Source: Halegenticoccus soli (GTDB lineage Archaea; Halobacteriota; Halobacteria; Halobacteriales; Haloferacaceae). Taken from it: DNA of 64,000 nucleotides. Below the pieces are notes generated by a model. The model saw only the letters and a program-made list of their open reading frames with translations, was not told where the DNA came from and ran no database searches. The DNA lies in NCBI RefSeq assembly GCF_002844195.1, contig NZ_PEND01000007.1:231659-295658 (forward strand). The letters are read 5' to 3'. The stretch's first letter is position 1, and each line of letters starts with the position of its first letter. The position numbers were made by a program, and so were the translations under genes. Shown here one piece after another: positions 51,636 through 58,137 of this stretch.

Positions 51636-52079
51636 GTGTCGATAGCGACGGACGGCGAAACGATTCTGGTCCGGATGGGCGAACGGACGTGCGAACTGTC
51701 GAGAGCCGACGCCGCCGACCTGCAGGAGGCGATCGGCTCCGCCCTGACCGAAAAGCGGGAGTTCTTCCGCACGGCGGGCGAGTACCGCGAGGACGGCAGC
51801 TACGTCGTCTCCCGGCGCGGCGCGGACTCGACGGGCAACGCGAAGGTGTTCCAGACCTTCGAGGCCCTGCGACGGCTGTACGACCGGTTGCCGGAGGAGT
51901 TCACCGCCGAGGACGTCGGCCGAACCGGCATCACCGGGTCGCGGCGGCACATGCTGATCCGTCACTTCGGCGAGCACCCCGCGTTCGACTGCGAGATCTC
52001 GCGGCGAAATCCGCTGACGGGGCGAAAATCGGGCGGGGGGGTCGCCGCGTCCGACGCCGCTGACGCGGCGGCCGACTGA
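51636..52079 (+). CDS. Haloarchaeal DUF7528-type protein
   Basis: The frame from GTG 51636 encodes 147 residues: SIATDGETILVRMGERTCELSRADAADLQEAIGSALTEKREFFRT, followed by DGSYVVSRRGADSTGNAKVFQTFEALRRLYDRLPEEFTAEDVG and GSRRHMLIRHFGEHPAFDCEI. This matches my recollection of the DUF7528 family, a small haloarchaeal group of unknown function. The last ~20 residues are Ala/Asp-rich. The frame is open upstream of GTG but has no ATG, and the promoter points to the ATG of another frame at 51581. Confidence 0.8.
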   Translation: MSIATDGETILVRMGERTCELSRADAADLQEAIGSALTEKREFFRTAGEYREDGSYVVSRRGADSTGNAKVFQTFEALRRLYDRLPEEFTAEDVGRTGITGSRRHMLIRHFGEHPAFDCEISRRNPLTGRKSGGGVAASDAADAAAD

Positions 52080-52115
52080 GGGCGGTCCTCCGGAGCGACT
52101 CCCCGAAGCGACCCC

Positions 52116-53147
52116 CTACGTGATCGTGACGTGCTCGCTCTCGTCGTTCAGCGCCAGGTTCGCGGCGATCTCGGCGTTTCGCATCGCGTACTGGGCGGTC
52201 TGCTGGAGGCTGACGAGCACCTCGCGGATCTGGAGCAGCTCCGTGTTCGACATCTCCGGCAGGTCGTTGAGGATGTCCTTCTCGCGGTCGCTGATCTCGC
52301 GGAAGAGGTGGCGGACCTCGACGGTGAGGTCGTAGTCGCGGTCCACGACCGACTGCACCGCCTTGGCCGTGATCTCGTCGACCTGGTCGGTGAACTCGCG
52401 GATGCGCCGCATGGTCGCCGAGTCGATGTCGAGGGTGTGGCTCTCGGTGTTGAGGACGATCTCGGCGATGTCCTCGGCGTTGTCGGCGGTGAGTTCGAGG
52501 TTCTTCGCCACCGACCGGTACCCGATGAGCGGGAAGCCGGACTCCAGCCCCACGGCGCGGCAGAGGTTGGGGTTCTGGTAGGCGGTGAAGATCAGCCGGA
52601 GCAGGAGAACGAAGATCTTGTTCGCCTGCCGCTCGCGGTTGAGCGCGCGCTGTGCGAGGTCGGGGTTGCCGTGCGCGAGCGCCTTGACCGCCTCGCCGCG
52701 CATCGTGCTCCCGGTGTTCTCTAGCCGCTCTAAGAGGTTGTCGAGGGTGAAGTCCTCCGGGTCGACCGAACACCGGATGGCGATGCTCTCGGGCGTCTCC
52801 TCGATGACGCCGAGGCCCATGAGCTGCGTCTCCGCCTTGTAGACGGCGTTGATGTGCTCGCTGTCGAGGGCCCCCTCGTCCTGCTGGACGTGGATGACCC
52901 GCCGACCGAGCACGTACTGCGCGACGATGGCGCGTTCGAGCGCGTCGGCGTCCAGGTTGTCCGCGTGGATTACCGCCTCGGAGTCCTCCGTGCTCGCCGA
53001 CTCCGGGAGCACCGTGAGCGTCCCCTTTCCGCCCATCCGGATGGAGACCTCGTCGCCCTTGTTCACGCCGTGTTCCTTCGCCCACTCCGCGGGGAGCGTC
53101 ATCGCAAGCGTCGACGGTCCGAGCCGCTGGACCTTCCGCGTTTCCAT
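52116..53147 (-). CDS. AbrB-PhoU fusion regulator (phosphate uptake regulator type)
   Basis: From ATG 53147 (343 residues). Residues ~1-50 form an AbrB/SpoVT-like swapped-hairpin DNA-binding domain (METRKVQRLGPSTLAMTLPAEWAKEHGVNKGDEVSI). The rest contains two PhoU-like helical repeats (for example LVSLQQTAQYAMRNAEIAANLALN near the C-terminus). Haloarchaeal proteins of this layout are thought to regulate phosphate transport. A 10-bp direct repeat TTATACGTGA occurs twice upstream. There is no pst operon in this window. Confidence 0.92.
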   Translation of the reverse strand: METRKVQRLGPSTLAMTLPAEWAKEHGVNKGDEVSIRMGGKGTLTVLPESASTEDSEAVIHADNLDADALERAIVAQYVLGRRVIHVQQDEGALDSEHINAVYKAETQLMGLGVIEETPESIAIRCSVDPEDFTLDNLLERLENTGSTMRGEAVKALAHGNPDLAQRALNRERQANKIFVLLLRLIFTAYQNPNLCRAVGLESGFPLIGYRSVAKNLELTADNAEDIAEIVLNTESHTLDIDSATMRRIREFTDQVDEITAKAVQSVVDRDYDLTVEVRHLFREISDREKDILNDLPEMSNTELLQIREVLVSLQQTAQYAMRNAEIAANLALNDESEHVTIT

Positions 53148-53193
53148 GCGAACCCCTACCCCTGCAATGACCTTAATCTTCACTGTATGCTGC

Positions 53194-53232
53194 TTATACG
53201 TGACAGCCGAAGAGCGTAGTCATTATACGTGA
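53194..53232. promoter_or_regulatory. Direct repeat TTATACGTGA upstream of PhoU-type gene
   Basis: Two identical 10-bp copies lie at 53194-53203 and 53223-53232, 29 bp apart. On the minus strand each reads TCACGTATAA and includes a TATA-like core. The nearer copy is centred about 52 bp upstream of the ATG. They could be twin TATA elements or a regulator-binding pair. Confidence 0.5.
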
Positions 53233-53275
53233 TGATTCCAGGAGGCGGGCGGACGCGAACCCGGCTCTCGAATGC

Positions 53276-54400
53276 TCACTCGACTTTCATCATCCGGCGC
53301 TCGAACCGGCCGACCCGGACCTTCGTCCACCCGCGCAGTTCCTCGTCGAGGTCGGGGTCGTCGGTGTCGACGCGGAGCACCCCGACGTCGTCCAGTTTCG
53401 CGCGCGAGGCGACGATCTCGACCTCGCAGCGGCGGATCACGTCCGGCGAGAGCTGGGGATTGCCGCGCCCGAAGACGAACCCCTGACCGCCGATGGGCGA
53501 GACGACGATCACGTTGCGGTCGGAGAGCGCGTCGAGTATCTCCGCCTCGCCGCCGTCGCGGACGAGCACCTCGCCGTCCCGCCACACGTCGACGCCGAGG
53601 GGCGACCCCTCGAACCCGAGCGCCTCCTTCACCGCGCCGACGGTGCTTCCGGGACCGAGCACGTACGTCGTTCCCGGTTCGACCCCGTCCGCGAACCCCG
53701 CCGCGAGCGCCTCGACCGTACCGCCCCCGAGCTGTTTCGACGACTGGAGGTCCTCCGCGACCGGGACGGACACGACCGCGCGGAGTTCGGGGCGGACCTC
53801 GCCCTCGCGGTAGTCGTCCTCGTCGATGTCCATCACCTCGCGCTTTTCCGCGCGGTCGAACGTCGCCGCGATGCGCCCGGCGTCCTCGGGCGAGACGGCG
53901 AAGACGGAGGAGTACACCTTCACGCCGGCCGGGACGCCGAGTACGGGGGTGTCGGTGGGCGCAGGCGCTTCGTCCGCGTCCTTCGACGCACCGTCCGCGC
54001 CCTTCGACGCACCGTCCGCGCCGTCCAGCGCCTCGGCGACGTCCGCGGCGGTGCCGTCTCCGCCGACGAACAGCACCAGGTCGACCCCGCGTTCGAGGAA
54101 CAGCTCCACGGCGCGCTTCGTGTCGTCGGCGGTCGTCTCCTCCGGGTCGGCCGGCTCGCCGACGACTTCGGGATCGAACCCGGCATCGCGCGCGGCGTCC
54201 TCGCCCATCGGTCCCCCGTAGACGAGAGGCTCCGCGCCGGGGTCGGCGTCGGCGAGCGTCCGGAGCGCTCTGCGGGCGCGCTCCGGGGCGCGGGGCTCCG
54301 CCCCGCGGGCGCGCGCCTCCTCGACCTTCCCGTCCGTGCCCTTCAGTCCGACCCGACCGCCCATCCCCGCGACGGGGTTGACCACGACGCCGATGCGCAT
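53276..54400 (-). CDS. ATP-NAD kinase-like protein
   Basis: The natural start is ATG 54400 (374 residues, MRIGVVVNPVAGMGGRVGLKGTDG). The NAD/diacylglycerol-kinase-like core has FVGGDGTAADVAEAL with the GGDGT phosphate-binding motif and a C-terminal beta-rich domain with SPIGGQGFVFGRGNPQLSP. The family (AcoX/YegS-related ATP-NAD kinase-like) phosphorylates NAD or an unknown metabolite. An insertion after the GGDGT helix contains a 21-bp tandem repeat (GASKGADGASKDAD), likely a surface loop. The frame is open further upstream but lacks family similarity there. Confidence 0.87.
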   Translation of the reverse strand: MRIGVVVNPVAGMGGRVGLKGTDGKVEEARARGAEPRAPERARRALRTLADADPGAEPLVYGGPMGEDAARDAGFDPEVVGEPADPEETTADDTKRAVELFLERGVDLVLFVGGDGTAADVAEALDGADGASKGADGASKDADEAPAPTDTPVLGVPAGVKVYSSVFAVSPEDAGRIAATFDRAEKREVMDIDEDDYREGEVRPELRAVVSVPVAEDLQSSKQLGGGTVEALAAGFADGVEPGTTYVLGPGSTVGAVKEALGFEGSPLGVDVWRDGEVLVRDGGEAEILDALSDRNVIVVSPIGGQGFVFGRGNPQLSPDVIRRCEVEIVASRAKLDDVGVLRVDTDDPDLDEELRGWTKVRVGRFERRMMKVE

Positions 54401-54515
54401 ACGCGGTCGTGGAACGCGGCGGCGGAAAAGCGCCGCGGGTCGGGGCGGCCGAGCGCGGCTTCGCCCGCGTCGCCGGAATTGAAAGCTTAAGCACCTCCCC
54501 GAGTTAGCGTCGCAC

Positions 54516-54629
54516 ATGATACCGCTGGAGACGTCCGGGCAGTCCCTCCCCATCGCGGAGACCGGGGCCGTCGTGTTGATCGCGAGCCTGCTTTTCACCC
54601 TCGTCTGGCTGCTCTACCTCTACAGGTAG
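54516..54629 (+). CDS. 37-residue single-helix membrane protein
   Basis: ATG 54516 (MIPLETSGQSLPIAETG) is followed by one strong membrane helix (about residues 18-36, VVLIASLLFTLVWLLYLYR) and a TAG stop at 54627-54629. A TATA-like AGCTTAAG lies ~27-30 bp upstream, consistent with a leaderless gene. Codon use is haloarchaeal. Similar small proteins occur in haloarchaea; the role is unknown. It ends only 3 bp from the convergent CinA-like gene. Confidence 0.7.
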   Translation: MIPLETSGQSLPIAETGAVVLIASLLFTLVWLLYLYR

Positions 54630-54632
54630 GGG

Positions 54633-55325
54633 CTACTCCTCCGCGAGTTCGACCCGCCGGCGCAGCCACGCCGACGCCTCGGCCGCCGTGTCGGGGTCCG
54701 CGGCGGTCACCTTCAGCCGCACGTTCTCGCCGGGGTAGCTGCCGACCCGAACGTCGAACTCCTCGCGGACCGACCGGATCCGGTCGAGCAGTCCGCTCTC
54801 GGGTTCGCTCGTGACGACCGTCTCCGAGTAGGTCGGCGTCCCCTCGAACTCCCCTTCGATCAGTTCGAACATCGCCTTCATCTCCTTCGGGACGCCCGGG
54901 AGGACGTACACGGATTCGACGACCGCGCCGGGGGCGACCCCGACCTCGTTCGGGAGCATCCGCGCCCCCGCCGGGAGGTGGGTCGTCCCCTCGGCGAGGT
55001 TCTCGGCGGCGTACCCGCCGTGTTCGGTGAGCCACTCCACGGCGTCGGGGTGCTCTTCGACCCCCCGGCCGACGGCCGCCGCGACGCCCTCCATCGTCAG
55101 GTCGTCGTGCGTCGGACCGAGCCCCCCGGTGACGATCACGGCGTCGTACTCCGCGCGGTACTCGTTGACGACGCGCGCGATGTCGGCGACGCGGTCGGGG
55201 ACCGTCGTCACGCGCTCGACCCGGACGCCGCGCTCCGTCAGCCGCCCGCAGAGCCACGTCGCGTTCGTGTTCACCGTGTCGCCGGCCAGGAGTTCGTCGC
55301 CGACGGTGACCACCGCTACTCGCAT
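54633..55325 (-). CDS. Molybdopterin-binding / CinA N-terminal domain protein
   Basis: The start is ATG 55325 (230 residues, MRVAVVTVGDELLAGDTVNTN). This is a MoCF/CinA N-terminal domain: VTVGDELLAGDTVNTNATWL, IVTGGLGPTHDDLTMEG and VLPGVPKEMKAMFE are all family motifs. CinA-type N-domains hydrolyse ADP-ribose-type compounds or bind molybdopterin. The C-terminal nicotinamide amidase part of bacterial CinA is absent, as is common in archaea. Confidence 0.92.
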   Translation of the reverse strand: MRVAVVTVGDELLAGDTVNTNATWLCGRLTERGVRVERVTTVPDRVADIARVVNEYRAEYDAVIVTGGLGPTHDDLTMEGVAAAVGRGVEEHPDAVEWLTEHGGYAAENLAEGTTHLPAGARMLPNEVGVAPGAVVESVYVLPGVPKEMKAMFELIEGEFEGTPTYSETVVTSEPESGLLDRIRSVREEFDVRVGSYPGENVRLKVTAADPDTAAEASAWLRRRVELAEE

Positions 55326-55548
55326 ACCCGGACAGAGGGAGGTGGCGGGTAAAAGCGCGCCGTCCGGCGGACCGTCTGCCGGTTCCTCCGGTGGCGGCCG
55401 CCGCCTCCGCCGGTCGCAGCCCTCGATCCTTCGGGTCGCCGCCACCGGCGGGTTCGGCGGCCGGCGAGGCGAGGGGGATCCGCGGCGCGCCGGCGCGACT
55501 CAGGTCCGCGGATCGGCGGTACGAGCCGGATCCGCGACGGGGCCCCCG

Positions 55549-56370
55549 TCATTTCATCCCCGGCGGCGGACCCCGTTCGAACTCGTCGTCGTCCGTGTCC
55601 ACGTCCAGTCCGAGGTCCCTGCGCTGCTCTTTGAGCCTCTCGATCTTCCGGCGGTAGTAGAACAGCCCGCCGACCGCGACGACGCCCAGCAGCCCGGCGA
55701 TGCCGCCGAAGATCCCGAGGTCGCGCTCGAGGTAAAACTGCACGAGAACCGCGTCGGTCTGGACGTCGTCCCAGGTGAGGTGAACCCTGCTCCCGTCGTC
55801 GATCGCTCGCTCGTAGCCGCCGGGGACGACGCGGCCGAACAGGAAGAAGTCGACCCGCCGGTCCGGCGGCAGGACGATCTCGTAGGACCCCTTGACGAAC
55901 GTCGGCAGGGTGAACCGCTTCGGCGTGCTCTCGGAGGTGAACGCGAGCTTTCCGGGCTGTCCCCGCGGCCGATCCGTCGGCAGCGTCACCGTCACCGCGT
56001 CGCGGGTGCGCTCGATCCCCCCGCCGCGCTCTTCGATCGCGGACCCCGTGATGACCGTCCCGTTCGGGTACCGGTACCTGACCGCCGAGACGGGAATCGC
56101 GTCCCGGCCGCCGAAACCGTCGTTCCGGTAGAGTTCGATCTCGTTCCTGTCGCCGGGGATCCGATAGACGGCGAGGAACTTCGCGTTCTCCGTGAGGGTG
56201 ATGTGGGCGTCGACGTCGCTGCTCAATCCGGCCTCGTAGTCGTACCCCTCCGGGGGCGACGCGTCGAGCTGCTCGTCGCTGATCGGCTCGGGGCTGAACA
56301 GTCCGGTGCACCCCGAAACGAGGAGGAGACCGGCGAGCGCGGCGACGCCGAGGACCAGCCGACGGTTCAT
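55549..56370 (-). CDS. DUF5803 lipoprotein
   Basis: The 273-residue protein starts with a signal peptide and lipobox (MNRRLVLGVAALAGLLLVSGC), continues as a beta-rich extracellular domain, and ends with a membrane helix (~228-246, GIAGLLGVVAVGGLFYYRRK) and a charged cytoplasmic tail. The pattern matches haloarchaeal DUF5803. It is the last gene of a three-gene set with ATG overlapping the DUF2110 stop (ATGA). Its function is unknown. Confidence 0.9.
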   Translation of the reverse strand: MNRRLVLGVAALAGLLLVSGCTGLFSPEPISDEQLDASPPEGYDYEAGLSSDVDAHITLTENAKFLAVYRIPGDRNEIELYRNDGFGGRDAIPVSAVRYRYPNGTVITGSAIEERGGGIERTRDAVTVTLPTDRPRGQPGKLAFTSESTPKRFTLPTFVKGSYEIVLPPDRRVDFFLFGRVVPGGYERAIDDGSRVHLTWDDVQTDAVLVQFYLERDLGIFGGIAGLLGVVAVGGLFYYRRKIERLKEQRRDLGLDVDTDDDEFERGPPPGMK

Positions 56371-57032
56371 GGAATGACGCAGCGGAGTTCGGCCGGGAGG
56401 TAGCGCCCGATGCTCGCCAGCAGGCCCGGCGGGTCGGTGTTCTCGGCGCAGACGACGCTCTGTTCGAGCAGGCCGAGCCGTTCGACGGTGACGATGTCGC
56501 GGGCGTGCCCGGCGCGGTTCACCGTCGCCCGAACCTCCCCCCTCGTCGCGCTGTTGACGTTCACGCGCCCCGGCCCGCGCTTCCAGTCGTACAGGCGGTC
56601 CCGCTCCTCGTCGGCCAGCCGGGCGGGGCTGCCGGAGACGAACCGGAGGGGAACGTGCTGAACCAGTCCGAACCGCTCGCGGATCTGGCTCGCCGACCCC
56701 GGCCCGAGACCGAGCTCCTCGGTCGGGATCCGGATCTCGCGTCCGGCGTCGAGGACGAACCCCTCGTCGTCCCACCGTTCGAGCGTTCCGACGTAGGTCT
56801 CGCCCTCCTCCAGGTGGGAGGGGACTTCCCCCCACCGCTCGCGCAGCAGGTTGCGCGCGACGGTTTCGTCCTCGCCGGAGACCGTGACCGCGACGAACTC
56901 GTCGCGGCGGACGCCGACCTCGTACTCGACATCGAGCCCGCCGAGGTCGTTTTCGACCATCGATCCGAGGCTGTCGAGCGCCCGCTCGCGGGCGTCGCCT
57001 TCGACGTAACACTTCGTTGCGAGAACGACCAT
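56367..57032 (-). CDS. DUF2110 family protein
   Basis: ATG 57032 gives 221 residues (MVVLATKCYVEGDARERALDSLGSMVENDLGGLDVEYEV). The family is archaeal and found next to TFE. Its C-terminal part contains VNVNSATRGEVRATVNRAGHARDIVTVERLGLLEQSVVCAENTDPPGLLASIG, which looks like an RNA- or nucleic-acid-binding fold. The gene overlaps the TFE stop by one base (TGATG) and the DUF5803 start by four (ATGA), so the three are coupled. Function is unknown. Confidence 0.9.
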   Translation of the reverse strand: MVVLATKCYVEGDARERALDSLGSMVENDLGGLDVEYEVGVRRDEFVAVTVSGEDETVARNLLRERWGEVPSHLEEGETYVGTLERWDDEGFVLDAGREIRIPTEELGLGPGSASQIRERFGLVQHVPLRFVSGSPARLADEERDRLYDWKRGPGRVNVNSATRGEVRATVNRAGHARDIVTVERLGLLEQSVVCAENTDPPGLLASIGRYLPAELRCVIP

Positions 57033-57556
57033 CAGCCCGTGACGTCGACGTTCAGCTCGTCCCGCAGCTCGTCGATGCGCCGGTTCATCGCCTCGACGAG
57101 ACGGGCGTTGTCCATCGCCTCCAGCGGCGACCCGCACTCCGGGCACTCGAAGCCGAAGTCCATCGCCTCCCCGAACTCGAAGCGGATGGAACAGACCTCA
57201 CAGAGGTAGAACTCGTGGGTCCGCTCGTACTCCTCGCGCTCCTCCAGCGCGTCGAGGAGGCGGTACATCTCGTCCTCCAGGTTCTCGGGGATGTTCTCGT
57301 ATTCGAACGTCCACAGGTAGGTGAGCCACCCCGAGTCCTCGTCGCGGACGCGCCGGTAGGAGGCGAGGTCGTTCTCGTAGAGGATAAACAGCGCCCGGCG
57401 GACGTCGTTGAGTTCGAGGTCGAGCTTCTCCGCCAACTCCTCGTCTGTGACCTCGCCGTCCGGCGGCGCGGCCGCGACCGGCATCCCCGTCGGTCCAACC
57501 AGCTCGTGGAGGTACTTTTGGATGACAGGGTCGTTCAGCAGGTCCTCAAAAGCCAT
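57032..57556 (-). CDS. tfe: Transcription factor E (TFE)
   Basis: From ATG 57556 the product is 174 residues: an N-terminal winged helix (residues ~1-90, VTDEELAEKLDLELNDVRRALFILYENDLASYRRVRDEDSGWLTYLW), a helical linker, and a zinc ribbon with C119, C122, C138 and C141. TFE helps TFB/TBP and RNA polymerase open promoters. The minus-strand TATA GGTTTAAACGCC is centred 27 bp before the ATG, indicating a leaderless mRNA. It is the first gene of the TFE-DUF2110-DUF5803 operon. Confidence 0.96.
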   Translation of the reverse strand: MAFEDLLNDPVIQKYLHELVGPTGMPVAAAPPDGEVTDEELAEKLDLELNDVRRALFILYENDLASYRRVRDEDSGWLTYLWTFEYENIPENLEDEMYRLLDALEEREEYERTHEFYLCEVCSIRFEFGEAMDFGFECPECGSPLEAMDNARLVEAMNRRIDELRDELNVDVTG

Positions 57557-57780
57557 TGCCACTAGGTGCGCCGCAAAGGCGTTTAAACCCACCGGATGCG
57601 CCCATCCCGCGCGTCCGTCCTCCTCGACGGCAGAGAGCGCGAACCTCCCGGGCCCGGCTTCGGTCTCGTCACTGCGAATCGAAGCGCCGGCGTCGGGCGC
57701 GGCCGCCGCCCTACGGCCCGAAGAACGGGAAGAGGCTGGACGGCAGCGAAACCCGCCACCGTTCGGGGGACGATCGGCCG

Positions 57781-57993
57781 TCAGTCACGGTCTCGGAGAG
57801 TTCGAGAGCGCGCGTCGCACTCGAGACAGGCGGTGGTGCGCACGGGTTTGCGGGCGAATTTGACGTTTTCCGGGGAAACATCGCCACCGGTTGACGTCTG
57901 TTTCAGTTTCAGCGCCACGCGATGAACCGTTTCGCGGCCGCACCGCGGACAGTCCTCCAGCGTCTCGTTTCGGCGTAATTTCCTGGATCTCAC
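57781..57993 (-). CDS. Small zinc-ribbon protein (DUF7835-like)
   Basis: The 70-residue basic protein has a zinc ribbon: CPRCGRETVHRV (C15, C18) and CLECDARSRTL near the C-terminus. Similar basic zinc-finger proteins occur throughout haloarchaea. It may bind nucleic acid. The ATG at 57993 opens MRSRKLRRNETLEDCPRCG. Confidence 0.8.
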   Translation of the reverse strand: MRSRKLRRNETLEDCPRCGRETVHRVALKLKQTSTGGDVSPENVKFARKPVRTTACLECDARSRTLRDRD

Positions 57994-58137
57994 TGTCGTA
58001 CCTCCGATTTCCGTCCCTTCCGATTCGACGCGGTCTCGACCTCAGTTCGCACCTGAGGAAGATCGAGTCGCATCGGGGAACGCTCGTACGGGTTGTTCCG
58101 GCGAAACCGCATAAGCGGAGTCCCGCAAATATTGGGT

